Assembly: GCF_004342425.1 (NCBI RefSeq)
Contig: NZ_SLWQ01000013.1
Location: 18,687-82,686 of the forward strand
Length of the DNA stretch: 64,000 nt
Origin: Dokdonella fugitiva
Lineage (GTDB): Bacteria; Pseudomonadota; Gammaproteobacteria; Xanthomonadales; Rhodanobacteraceae
Direction: 5' to 3'
In this document: positions 32,504 to 40,935 of the stretch, one piece after another
Layout of the letters: every line of letters begins with the position of its first letter
How positions within the stretch are numbered: position 1 is the first letter of the stretch
Program-made: the position numbers and the translations under genes
Notes under the pieces: model-generated
The model's database searches: none
Told to the model about the DNA's origin: nothing
What the model saw: the letters and a program-made list of their open reading frames with translations, nothing else

Positions 32504-33742
32504 TCAGGCTTCGTGCGCCGCCGGTGAGGCACCGAACGAATGGGCGTCGTAGAAGTAGACCACGCCCTCCTGTGCATTGCTGCCGACCTTCTTGGTGTAC
32601 GCGCCGACCGCCGCCGACGCGCCGTCGAGCGCGCCGTAATAGCCGAAGACGTCGCCGGGGACGCCGTCGCTGGCCGAAAGTCGCTGGTGCTGGGCGTACA
32701 TCCCGGACTTCAGCTTGAACAGGTAGGCGGCGCCGCGGTAGTCCTTCTCCGCGTACGCGCCGACGAGCGCGGTGTCACCCGACATGCTCACCAGGGCGCC
32801 GAACAACGCGGGCCTGGCGCTGTCCGAGGCGGTCGGCACGATCTTCTGCACGAGCCGCCATCCGCTGCGATCGCGCTCGTAGCGGTACACGGTGCCCTGG
32901 TTGCCGTCGACGACCGCACCTTGCGCGCCGATCAGGGCGGTGTGGCCCTGCAGCGCGATCGAAACGCCGAAATTGTCGCGCGCCGCGCCTTGCGCATCGG
33001 AAATCTTGCCATCCTGCACCCACACGCCGTCGTCCAGGCGATACGGGTACACGATCCCTTGGCCGATGTTCCCGCCCAGCGTGGCCGTGCGCGCGCCGAC
33101 CAGCAAGGTGTTGCCGGAGACCGCGAGCGCCGCGCCGAAGGAATTGGTCACGTCGTCGGGCGCCGGGTTCTCGAGGATCTGCGTCTGCACCCAGTCGCCG
33201 GCGTGGCTGGGGCGACGGAATACGTACACCTTGCGCGGCTGGTACTCGCCATGGATGCTGGCCCCGCCGGCGCCGACGAAGGCGTAGTCGCCGTCGAAGG
33301 CGACAGCCGTACCGAAGGTGGCGAAGCGCGTGCCGTCACTCGCGGCCAGTACTTGCGTCTCGGACCAGCCCGACCGTTCCGTCGTGCCGCCGCGCATGAA
33401 GACGTGCACGACGCCCTGCCAGATGTTGTTGCCGACCGCCGCGTTCGGCGCGGCGACGAACGCGATGTTTCCGTGCAGCGCGACGGCGGCACCAAACTGG
33501 TCACCCGCCGTGCTGCCCTTGCCGACGAGCTTCTGCCGCTGTTGCCAGCCGCTGCCGGACTTGTCGAACACGTACACCGCGCCTTGCGACGGCTGCCCGG
33601 CGACGGTCGCGTTCTTCGCGCTCACGAAAGCGGTCTTTCCGGAGATCGCAACCCACGATCCGAGCCAGGCGAGGGGCGTGCCGTCGGAAGCCGTGGCCTC
33701 CTGTTCCTTCCAGATGGTTGCAGCTTGGGGAGAGTTGGGCAT
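32504..33742 (-). CDS. FG-GAP repeat (integrin-like beta-propeller) protein
   Basis: 412 residues built from about seven repeats of the form FG.AVA.....AFVGA.......G.VYVF, each with a calcium-binding-loop-like stretch. Examples are DQFGAAVALHGNIAFVAAP, NSFGAALAVSGNTLLVGA, DNFGVSIALQGHTALIGA and DVFGYYGALDGASAAVGAY. This is the FG-GAP beta-propeller found in surface or secreted bacterial proteins. No signal peptide is visible at ATG 33742 or at an upstream start at 33772, which is odd for such a protein; export may use another route, or the true start was missed. It stands alone, downstream of gcvP on the same strand. Ligand unknown. Confidence 0.8.
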   Translation of the reverse strand: MPNSPQAATIWKEQEATASDGTPLAWLGSWVAISGKTAFVSAKNATVAGQPSQGAVYVFDKSGSGWQQRQKLVGKGSTAGDQFGAAVALHGNIAFVAAPNAAVGNNIWQGVVHVFMRGGTTERSGWSETQVLAASDGTRFATFGTAVAFDGDYAFVGAGGASIHGEYQPRKVYVFRRPSHAGDWVQTQILENPAPDDVTNSFGAALAVSGNTLLVGARTATLGGNIGQGIVYPYRLDDGVWVQDGKISDAQGAARDNFGVSIALQGHTALIGAQGAVVDGNQGTVYRYERDRSGWRLVQKIVPTASDSARPALFGALVSMSGDTALVGAYAEKDYRGAAYLFKLKSGMYAQHQRLSASDGVPGDVFGYYGALDGASAAVGAYTKKVGSNAQEGVVYFYDAHSFGASPAAHEA

Positions 33743-33850
33743 GGTGCACTTTGCGGCAATTGGCCGTTGCACGGCGGAGCGGAGAGCCTAGGCGAGGGTC
33801 CCCGTGCTGGCAAGCGCACCCTGGCGTGGCCGATGCCGGCCGCCTGGCGC

Positions 33851-33877
33851 GGCAGGCCCCGCCTTCCGGGGCCTGCC
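33851..33877 (-). terminator. Strong GC hairpin after gcvP
   Basis: A perfect 10-bp stem (GGCAGGCCCC/GGGGCCTGCC) with a 7-base loop lies 13 bases past the gcvP stop. There is no U-tract on either strand, so it may stabilise the 3' end or act with Rho rather than terminate by itself. Confidence 0.45.
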
Positions 33878-33889
33878 GGCCTGCGCGGT

Positions 33890-36802
33890 TCAGGCGACGT
33901 TCGGTTCGCTGAACGCCTCGATCTCGCCCTTGAACGCTTCGACGGGGATGCATGCACACATCACGTTCTTGTCGCCGTAGACGTTGTCGACGCGCGCCAC
34001 GGGCGGCCAATACTTCTGCTGCCTGAGCACCGCCAGCGGGAATGCGGCGAGTTCGCGCGGGTAGGCGTGTGTCCATTCCGACGCCGATACCTGGGTCGCG
34101 GTATGGGGCGCGTGCTTGAGCGGATTGTCCTCGCGGTCGAGGCGGCGGTCCTCGATCGCACGGATCTCCTCGCGGATCTGGATCATCGCGTCGACGAAGC
34201 GGTCGAGTTCGTGCAGGGATTCGCTTTCGGTCGGCTCCACCATCAAGGTGCCGGCCACGGGGAAGCTCAGGGTCGGCGCATGGAAGCCGAAATCGATGAG
34301 GCGCTTGGCGACGTCCTCCGCACTGATGCCGGTCGCGTCCTTGATCGGGCGCAGGTCGAGGATGCACTCGTGCGCGACCAGGCCGTTGCGCCCGGTGTAG
34401 AGCGTCTCGTAGTGCGGCGCGAGGCGCGTGGCGATGTAGTTGGCGTTGAGCAGCGCGACCTGGGTCGCCTTGCGCAGGCCCTGCGCGCCCATCATCGCGA
34501 TGTACATCCAGCTGATCGGCAGGATCGAAGCCGAACCGTAGCTCGCCGCGCTGACCATCGGTCCCGTGCCGGTGCCACCCGTGTGCAGGCCGCCGGCGCC
34601 GAACGCCTTCGGCAGGAACGGGGCGAGGTGCGACTTCACGGCGCAGGGGCCGACGCCGGGGCCGCCGCCGCCGTGCGGGATGCAGAACGTCTTGTGCAGG
34701 TTGAGGTGCGACACGTCCGAGCCCCACTTGCCCGGCTTGGCGAGGCCGACGAGCGCGTTCATGTTGGCGCCGTCCGTATAAACCTGGCCGCCGTGCTCGT
34801 GGACGATGCGGCAGATCTCGACCACGTCCTCCTCGAACACGCCGTGCGTGGACGGGTAGGTCATCATGATCGCGGCCAGGCGGTCGCTGTATTTCTCGGC
34901 CGCTCGGCGGATGTCGGCGACGTCGACGTTGCCGTTCGCATCGCATTTCGTCACGACCACCTGCATGCCGCACATCTGCGCCGACGCGGGGTTGGTGCCG
35001 TGCGCGGATTCCGGGATGAGGCAGATGTCGCGCTGGTGGTCTCCGCGCGAACGATGGTAGGCGCGGATCGCGAGCAGGCCGGCGTATTCGCCCTGCGCGC
35101 CGGAGTTCGGCTGCAGGCTCACCGCGTCGTAGCCGGTGCATTCGACCAGCATCGCCTCGAGGCCTTCGATGAGGTCCTTGTAGCCTTCGGCCTGCCCGGC
35201 CGGTGCGAGCGGATGGATCGCCGAGAACTCGGGCCACGTCACCGGGATCATCTCGGCGGTCGCGTTCAGCTTCATCGTGCAGGAGCCGAGCGGGATCATC
35301 GTGCGATCCATCGCGAGGTCCTTGTCGGCGAGCGCGCGCATGTAGCGCAGCAGTTCGTGCTCGCTGTGGTGCGTGTTGAACACCGGGTGCGTGAGGAAGG
35401 CCGAACGGCGCTGCCGTGCCGCCGGCAGCGCGTCGGGCGTCGCCGCGTCGAGCGCGTCGATGTCGTCGATGCGAGCGCCGAACAGTGAAGCGATCTGCAC
35501 GACATCCTCGCGCGTGGTGGTTTCGTCGAGGCTGAGGGTGAGGCTCGCGGCGTCGAGCGGGCGCAGGTTGATGCGCGCCGCTGCAGCCTTGGCGTGCACC
35601 GCGGCGGCGTCGATGCCGCTCACGTGCAGCGTGTCGAAATGGTCGCCGCCGACCGTCGCACCGGCCTTGCGCAGCGCCGCGGCGAGGATCGCCGCGAAGC
35701 GATGCACGCGGCGCGCGATGCGCACGAGGCCCTCGGGGCCGTGGTAGACCGCGTACATGCTCGCCATCACCGCGAGCAGTACCTGCGCGGTGCAGATGTT
35801 CGAGGTGGCCTTCTCGCGGCGGATGTGCTGCTCGCGCGTCTGCAGGGTGAGCCGATAGGCGGGCTTGCCTTCGGCGTCGACCGACACGCCGATGAGGCGG
35901 CCCGGCATCGAGCGCTTGTAGGCATCGCGGCAGGCCATGAAGGCCGCGTGCGGACCACCGTAGCCGAACGGCACGCCGAAGCGCTGCGAGTTGCCGACGA
36001 CGATGTCGGCGCCCCATTCGCCCGGCGCGGCGAGCAGGGTCAGCGCGAGCAGGTCGGTCGCGACCGCGACGAGGCCGCCGCGCGCGTGTACCGCGTCGGC
36101 GATCGCCTGGTAGTCGCCGACGTGGCCGAACGTGTCCGGGTACTGCAGCAGTACGCCGAACGCGTCCGTGCCGGCTGCGTCCTCGTCCTTGCCGACGACG
36201 ACTTCGATGCCGAGCGGCTCGGCGCGCGTACGCACCACCTCGATCGACTGCGGGTGCACGCCGGCCGAGACGAAGAAGCGGTTCGACTTCGACTTGCACG
36301 AGCGGCGGGCGAGCGTCATCGCCTCGGCGCACGCGGTCGCCTCGTCGAGCAGCGACGCGTTCGCGATCTCCATGCCGGTGAGGTCGGCGCACATCGTCTG
36401 GAAATTGATCAGGGCTTCCATGCGGCCCTGCGAGATCTCGGCCTGGTACGGCGTATATGCCGTGTACCAGGCCGGATTCTCGAGGATGTTGCGCAGGATG
36501 ACGTTCGGCGTGTGCGTGCCGTAATAACCCTGGCCGATCCACGACTTGAACACCTGGTTCCTGTCGGCGATCGCGCGGATCTTCGCCAGCGCCTCGACCT
36601 CGGTGAGCGGCGCGGGCAGCGCGAGCGGGGCGGGTGACTTGATCGAGGCGGGGACGATCGCGTCGGTCATCGCATCGAGCGAGGCGTGGCCGATCGTCCG
36701 CAGCATGTGGGCGATCTCGGCGTCGTTCGGGCCGATGTGGCGCTCGATGAACGCGGCGTGGTGCTCCAGCTCGCGCAGGGAAGGCTTGGATGTCTGGGTC
36801 AT
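33890..36802 (-). CDS. gcvP: Glycine dehydrogenase (decarboxylating), P protein
   Basis: 970 residues, the fused homodimeric form. It decarboxylates glycine with PLP and passes the aminomethyl group to the H-protein lipoyl arm. Signatures are RHIGPNDAEIAHML near the N-terminus, YTPYQAEISQGRMEALINFQTM, NSGAQGEYAGL, and the PLP-lysine segment HLNLHKTFCIPHGGGGPG. It ends ACIPVEAF....EPNVA. ATG 36802 begins MTQTSKPSLRELE; the open frame extends beyond to 37807 but crosses the riboswitch and pseudogenes. gcvT and gcvH are not adjacent. A tandem glycine riboswitch precedes it. Confidence 0.97.
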   Translation of the reverse strand: MTQTSKPSLRELEHHAAFIERHIGPNDAEIAHMLRTIGHASLDAMTDAIVPASIKSPAPLALPAPLTEVEALAKIRAIADRNQVFKSWIGQGYYGTHTPNVILRNILENPAWYTAYTPYQAEISQGRMEALINFQTMCADLTGMEIANASLLDEATACAEAMTLARRSCKSKSNRFFVSAGVHPQSIEVVRTRAEPLGIEVVVGKDEDAAGTDAFGVLLQYPDTFGHVGDYQAIADAVHARGGLVAVATDLLALTLLAAPGEWGADIVVGNSQRFGVPFGYGGPHAAFMACRDAYKRSMPGRLIGVSVDAEGKPAYRLTLQTREQHIRREKATSNICTAQVLLAVMASMYAVYHGPEGLVRIARRVHRFAAILAAALRKAGATVGGDHFDTLHVSGIDAAAVHAKAAAARINLRPLDAASLTLSLDETTTREDVVQIASLFGARIDDIDALDAATPDALPAARQRRSAFLTHPVFNTHHSEHELLRYMRALADKDLAMDRTMIPLGSCTMKLNATAEMIPVTWPEFSAIHPLAPAGQAEGYKDLIEGLEAMLVECTGYDAVSLQPNSGAQGEYAGLLAIRAYHRSRGDHQRDICLIPESAHGTNPASAQMCGMQVVVTKCDANGNVDVADIRRAAEKYSDRLAAIMMTYPSTHGVFEEDVVEICRIVHEHGGQVYTDGANMNALVGLAKPGKWGSDVSHLNLHKTFCIPHGGGGPGVGPCAVKSHLAPFLPKAFGAGGLHTGGTGTGPMVSAASYGSASILPISWMYIAMMGAQGLRKATQVALLNANYIATRLAPHYETLYTGRNGLVAHECILDLRPIKDATGISAEDVAKRLIDFGFHAPTLSFPVAGTLMVEPTESESLHELDRFVDAMIQIREEIRAIEDRRLDREDNPLKHAPHTATQVSASEWTHAYPRELAAFPLAVLRQQKYWPPVARVDNVYGDKNVMCACIPVEAFKGEIEAFSEPNVA

Positions 36803-36846
36803 GGCAAAAGGGGTCCGCAGTGACGTGCGAGGCCGCACGCCGGGCG

Positions 36847-37048
36847 CCCCTCTGTCCTTTTGCCTGAGAGTTTGGAAGCCGGCCCTTGCGGGCGGCGGCT
36901 TCGTGCCCCTTCGGCGCCGGCGCTTCGCCCGTCGCCGGGTGGCCGATCTCTCCAGAGTGTCCGTTCGCGGTGGTGCAGGGCCTGAGCGATTACGGGCGTT
37001 GCGCCTTCGGCAGCGGCGTCGTGCGCCGCTTCTCCCACCGCGAACCGT
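36847..37048 (-). promoter_or_regulatory. Tandem glycine riboswitch upstream of gcvP
   Basis: Read on the minus strand, two aptamers follow each other. The first has GGTGGGAGAAGCGG, CCGAAGGCGCAA and ATCGCTCAGGCCC. The second has ACTCTGGAGAGAT, GCCGAAGGGGCA and ACTCTCAGGCAAAAGGACAG, ending about 45 bases before the gcvP start. These are the conserved cores of the glycine (gcvT) riboswitch, which normally switches glycine-cleavage genes on when glycine is abundant. No separate terminator hairpin with a U-tract is obvious between aptamer two and the ATG, so control may be translational. Confidence 0.92.
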
Positions 37049-37124
37049 GGACGCGCGAAGTATAGCGGGTTCCGCCCGTGCATTCGCGGGCAGGCGGGGC
37101 GCGGCGCCGGGGCGGGCCGCTCGT

Positions 37125-37275
37125 ATCCCTGCCTCGGCGAAGTACGCGGGTGAACCGACCACCCATTGCGCGAACTCGCCGAGCCTTGCCGCACGCATCG
37201 ACGAACCACGCAGCCAGCCGAAGCGCACGGCGAGGTCGATGCGTTCGGCGACGAGGTCGAACACGTCGTCGCGAT
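37125..37275 (-). pseudogene. LysR-family regulator fragment
   Basis: An internal piece of about 50 codons reads DLVAERIDLAVRFGWLRGSSM, followed by AARLGEFAQWVVGSPAYFAEAG. It matches the effector-binding domain of LysR regulators (D.V.ERIDLAIRFG.L.DSSL.ARRL......VASPAYL). Neither the helix-turn-helix nor the C-terminus is present, and the surrounding frame shows no homology. It lies back to back with a hydrolase remnant on the plus strand. Confidence 0.7.
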
Positions 37276-37329
37276 GCGCGCGGGCCTCGAAGGCGCCGAG
37301 GACAGGGTTACCGGCCTCCTCACCCTCGC

Positions 37330-37594
37330 GATGACGCGTGCGCAGTACGAAGGCGGACCGCCGACGTCGAACACGTCGCGCCCGACGGCTGGCTGCTCGA
37401 CCAGCATTTCCTCGACCAGCCCGGGCGCGCGCGCATCCAGATCGACCTCGCGCGCGACTATCGGCGCACGCGCGTACCTGCGCGATGTCCCCGATGCACG
37501 CCTGCACCTGCTCGACACCGGCCATTTCGCCCTCGAGGAGGAAGCGCCGCGCATCGCCACGCTCGTCGATGCGTTCCTCGGGCACCATGCGTGA
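37330..37594 (+). pseudogene. Alpha/beta hydrolase fragment
   Basis: After a degenerate start (RAQYEGG), a shifted frame reads DVEHVAPDGWLLDQHFLDQPG and IQIDLARDY. The first frame then resumes with AYLRDVPDARLHLLDTGHFALEEEAPRIATLVDAF and a stop at 37594. This matches the C-terminal third of alpha/beta hydrolases (LDQHFLDRPGN, LLDTGHFALE with the catalytic His), with an internal deletion between DY and AYLRD and at least two frame changes. The N-terminal two thirds, with the nucleophile, is missing. Non-functional. Confidence 0.75.
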
Positions 37595-37716
37595 CCGCGG
37601 CCGCGCGCGCCCTCGCGCCGCGTCGCGTGTGGCCACCCAATCGCGCAACCGATGTAACGCCGATTCGTGCAGACTGCGGACGCATGAGCATTTCGATACC
37701 GTCGAGGAAACCCGCC

Positions 37717-38208
37717 ATGTCCGCGATCCCCGCCACGCTGCAACGCCCGGTCGACTGGCTGCAGGTCTTCTTCGGTGGCCTCCTGGTCGCCCTCGGCGAC
37801 GCCGCATTCGCCACCACCGTCTGGTTCAGCTGGGACGCAGGCGGCTTGACCAAGGTGTTCCAGTCGATCGCGGTCGGCGTGCTCGGCCGGGCGAGCTACG
37901 ACGGTGGCGTGCCCACTGCGCTGCTCGGTGCCGCGTTGCACCTGTTCATGGCGACGGTGTTCGTGCTCATCTACACGCTGGTCGCGCGGCGGGTGCCGGG
38001 CCTGTTGCGCGGCATCGCGATCAAGGGGCCGTTGTACGGCATCGTGCTCTACATCGGCATGAACTTCGTCGTCATGCCGCTTTCGCGGGTGGGACGATCG
38101 CCGTCGTTCACTCATCTGGACTGGATCGCATTGAGCGTCGTCGCGCACATGGTGTTCGGCACGATCTGCGTGTTGTTCGCGCGCCGCGCGTTGCGCTGGA
38201 GCGCTTGA
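37717..38208 (+). CDS. Conserved inner-membrane protein, four predicted TM helices
   Basis: 163 residues with hydrophobic segments at about residues 12-34, 60-90, 100-125 and 135-158. It begins MSAIPATLQRPVDWLQVFFGGLLVALGDAAFATT. I do not recognise a characterised family; similar small four-helix proteins in proteobacteria are annotated as hypothetical. ATG 37717 has GAGGAAA eight bases upstream and is preferred over ATG 37684. It is followed on the same strand by yceI after 141 bases; cotranscription is possible but not shown. Confidence 0.65.
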   Translation: MSAIPATLQRPVDWLQVFFGGLLVALGDAAFATTVWFSWDAGGLTKVFQSIAVGVLGRASYDGGVPTALLGAALHLFMATVFVLIYTLVARRVPGLLRGIAIKGPLYGIVLYIGMNFVVMPLSRVGRSPSFTHLDWIALSVVAHMVFGTICVLFARRALRWSA

Positions 38209-38349
38209 GCGGCGCGCCGCGTGATCTCCCGCGTCTTCCGACGTGAGCCGCGGCGTTCACGTGTCGAATCCCGCGTTCCCTGTTCGTCGTACCTGCATCG
38301 ACGGTGAAATCCCCGCCGTCGCCGCCCGACCACGAACCGAGGAGCCCCC

Positions 38350-38934
38350 ATGTACCGCACCACGATCCGCACCGTCCTGCTGCTGGCTGCGCTCGGCGCG
38401 ACGAGCACCGCTGCCGCGGCGCCGGCGACCTACACGCTCGACCCCATGCACACCTTCCCGAGCTTCGAAGCGGACCACATGGGCATCTCGTACTGGCGCG
38501 GCAAGCTCGACGCGAGCTCGGGCAAGGTCGTGCTCGACCGCGAAGCGAAGCGCGGCAGCGTCGACGTCACGATCGATCTGGCGAGCATCGACTTCGGCAT
38601 GGACAAGCTCGATGAATGGGCGCGCGGCAAGGACCTCTTCGACGTCGCGAAGTACCCGAAGGCGACCTACAAGGGGCAACTGGGTCATTTCGTCGACGGC
38701 AAGCCGACCGAGGTCGTCGGCACGCTCGACCTGCACGGCGTGCAGAAGCCGCTCACGCTCGCGATCGGCCGCTTCAAGTGCATCCCGCACCCGATCAACA
38801 AGCGCGAGTTGTGCGGCGCCGACGCGAGCGGCTCGTTCGATCGCGCCGCGTTCGGCCTCGACGCGGGCAAGGACTACGGGTTCGACATGAAGGTCGCGTT
38901 GCGCATCCAGGTGGAGGCGTTGCGCGACGAATGA
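38350..38934 (+). CDS. YceI family periplasmic lipid-binding-like protein
   Basis: 194 residues with a clear signal peptide (about 1-23, TVLLLAALGATSTAAAA). The mature part is a lipocalin-like YceI barrel: YTLDPMHTFPSFEADHMGISYWRGKLD, GSVDVTIDLASIDFGMDKLDEWARGKDLFDVAKYPKATYKG, VVGTLDLHGVQKPLTLAIGRF. Family members bind isoprenoid chains such as polyprenyl or ubiquinone precursors in the periplasm; the E. coli member is induced by high pH. ATG 38350 is the natural start of the signal peptide. The gene looks intact. Confidence 0.93.
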   Translation: MYRTTIRTVLLLAALGATSTAAAAPATYTLDPMHTFPSFEADHMGISYWRGKLDASSGKVVLDREAKRGSVDVTIDLASIDFGMDKLDEWARGKDLFDVAKYPKATYKGQLGHFVDGKPTEVVGTLDLHGVQKPLTLAIGRFKCIPHPINKRELCGADASGSFDRAAFGLDAGKDYGFDMKVALRIQVEALRDE

Positions 38935-38971
38935 CCCCGCAGGCGCACGGCGTCACGCCGCGCGCCTCCGT

Positions 38972-39538
38972 TCAGCGGCCGGCGCCGCTGCCGTCGATCC
39001 ATGCGGCGAAACCATTCAGGAAATCGCCGAGCTGCTTGCGGATCGCCTCGTCGCGGAGCGCGCCGTCCTCGTCGAACACCTGGGTCGCCCGCGAGACCAT
39101 GAGCGTGCCGCCGGCCCAGTGGCGCACGCCGAGCTTGCGCAACACGGACAACCACGCATCCTGCGAGAGGATCGTGCCAAAGCCGCCCTGCGAGGCGCCG
39201 GCCAGGGCGAACGGGCGGTCGCCGAACACGCGCGGGATGTCCGCGGCCGGACGCGACAGCCAGTCGATCGCATTCTTGAATACGCCCGGGATGCCGCTGT
39301 TGTACTCGGGCGTCACGAGCAGCACGCCGTCGCTCGCGATGATGCGCTGCTTGAGTTGCAGCACGGCCGCCGGCAGCCCGTCGCGCCGTTCGACGTCGCC
39401 GTCGTAGAGCGGAATGCCGTGCAGGGTCACGGCTTCGAGCGTGACTCCGGGGGCGGCGAGCGCTTGCGCGGCGCGCAGCAATGCGGTGTTGTATGACCCG
39501 GCGCGCAAGCTGCCGGAAATGCCGAGGATCGTCGTCAT
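38972..39538 (-). CDS. NADPH-dependent FMN reductase
   Basis: 188 residues of flavodoxin-like fold. ILGISGSLRAGSYNTALLRAA (FMN phosphate loop), LLVTPEYNSGIPGVFKNAIDWLS (isoalloxazine contacts) and LAGASQGGFGT are the signatures of the NADPH-dependent FMN/quinone/chromate reductase family (ChrR/YieF-like). It probably protects against quinone or metal stress. The start at ATG 39538 gives the canonical MTTILGISGS. The gene stands alone, convergent with yceI and divergent from a diguanylate cyclase 101 bases away. Confidence 0.92.
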   Translation of the reverse strand: MTTILGISGSLRAGSYNTALLRAAQALAAPGVTLEAVTLHGIPLYDGDVERRDGLPAAVLQLKQRIIASDGVLLVTPEYNSGIPGVFKNAIDWLSRPAADIPRVFGDRPFALAGASQGGFGTILSQDAWLSVLRKLGVRHWAGGTLMVSRATQVFDEDGALRDEAIRKQLGDFLNGFAAWIDGSGAGR

Positions 39539-39639
39539 GCGGGCTCCGGTTGCAACGGCGCACCAGCATACGCGGGCGTGCGCCTCCCGGCACGCCGCCG
39601 CGGTGGCGTAGACTGGGCGGAGCAGGGGGTGTGCCACCG

Positions 39640-40761
39640 ATGAGGCGTTCCACGGCCGAGCGGCACGATTCCGGCGGGCCCGCCGCGCGCGGCCATCGCC
39701 AGGGCGTGCGCGGCGAGCGCGCGACGCTGACCGAGATCCTCGCCGAGGTCTCGGCCCAAGCACTGCAGGGCGAAACCCTCGAGGAAGTCCTGCAGCGCAT
39801 CGTCGACTGCATCACGCGCCACCTGCCGGTGGCGATCGCGAGCATCATCCTGCTCGACGAGGAAGGCACGCACTTCGTGCAGGAGGTCTGGGCCGGCAAG
39901 CTCGAACTCGACCTGCCGTTCGGCATGCCGTGGCCGATCGAGCGCGGCGCGGCCGGGCGCTGCGCGCGCACGGGCGAGGCGCAGCTCATCGCCGACGTCG
40001 AGCACGACCCGGACTACGTGCCGGGCAACGCGCACGTGCGTTCGGAATACATCCTGCCGATCCGCCATCGCTCGCGCCTGCACGGCGTCCTCAACCTCGA
40101 GGCGACGCAGGCGGATTTCTTCACGCTCGAAGTGCGTGCGATGTTCGACGCGGTGGCGTCGCAGATCGCCGGCACGATTCATCTTGCGCGCGTCGTGCGC
40201 GAACTCGAACTCGCCAACCGCAAGCTCGAGCAGCTGTCGATGAGCGACGGCCTCACAGGCATCGCCAACCGCCGCTGCTTCGACCAGCGCCTCGGCGAGG
40301 AATGGACGCGCCACCTGCGCGACCGCCGCCCCCTCGCGTTGCTGCTCGTCGACGTCGACTGCTTCAAGCCGCTCAACGACGCCTGCGGCCACCTGTACGG
40401 CGACGAATGCCTGCGCGAGCTCGCGCGCCTGTCGAGCACGATGATCGAGCGCGACGACGTCCTCGTCGCGCGCTACGGCGGCGAGGAACTCGCGCTGTTG
40501 CTGCCGCGCAGCGACCAGCGCGAGGCCCGCCGCCGCGCGGAACACCTGCGGCGGCGCGTCGAGAAGCTCGCGCTCGCGCACCCGGCGTCGGCGATCGCGC
40601 CGCACGTGACCGTGAGCATCGGCGTCTGCGCGATGCGCCCCGGCGGCACGCAGTCGCCGGACGCGCTCATCGACGCGGCCGACCGCGCGCTCTACGCGGC
40701 AAAGGCGCGCGGCCGCAACCGCGTCGTCGTCGGGCGGGCGCATCCACCCGGCGCGCCGTGA
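39640..40761 (+). CDS. GAF-GGDEF diguanylate cyclase
   Basis: 373 residues, soluble. A GAF sensor (about 30-185; EVLQRIVDCITRHLPVAIASIILLDEEGTHFVQEVWAG, RSEYILPIRHRSRLHGVLNLE) leads through a coiled coil to a GGDEF domain (about 205-365; MSDGLTGIANRRCFDQRL, LLVDVDCFKPLNDACGHLYGDECL, RYGGEELALLLPR). The active site is GGEEL, still a productive form. The RxxD inhibitory site is not met (RDDV in its place), so product feedback may be weak. ATG 39640 follows a G-rich ribosome site. It is the second cyclase in the window. Confidence 0.9.
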   Translation: MRRSTAERHDSGGPAARGHRQGVRGERATLTEILAEVSAQALQGETLEEVLQRIVDCITRHLPVAIASIILLDEEGTHFVQEVWAGKLELDLPFGMPWPIERGAAGRCARTGEAQLIADVEHDPDYVPGNAHVRSEYILPIRHRSRLHGVLNLEATQADFFTLEVRAMFDAVASQIAGTIHLARVVRELELANRKLEQLSMSDGLTGIANRRCFDQRLGEEWTRHLRDRRPLALLLVDVDCFKPLNDACGHLYGDECLRELARLSSTMIERDDVLVARYGGEELALLLPRSDQREARRRAEHLRRRVEKLALAHPASAIAPHVTVSIGVCAMRPGGTQSPDALIDAADRALYAAKARGRNRVVVGRAHPPGAP

Positions 40762-40935
40762 ATCCATGCGCCTGGCTCGCTGTCCTGCTTGCGGCGGGCC
40801 GGGTCCCGCCGCGCAGCGGCGGATCCGCCTTATCCCCTTCGCGCTTGAGCCGCCCCACGCCGGAAGGTGCTCCCTCGGGGCGAATACCCCCGCAGGCGTA
40901 CGCGTGCAGCGCGTGCCGCCGATCGGGTTCAGCCC

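Noticed and set aside
36803..37807. Extension of gcvP by over 300 codons upstream
   Set aside because: The open frame crosses the glycine riboswitch and two pseudogene fragments; gcvP homology starts at ATG 36802.
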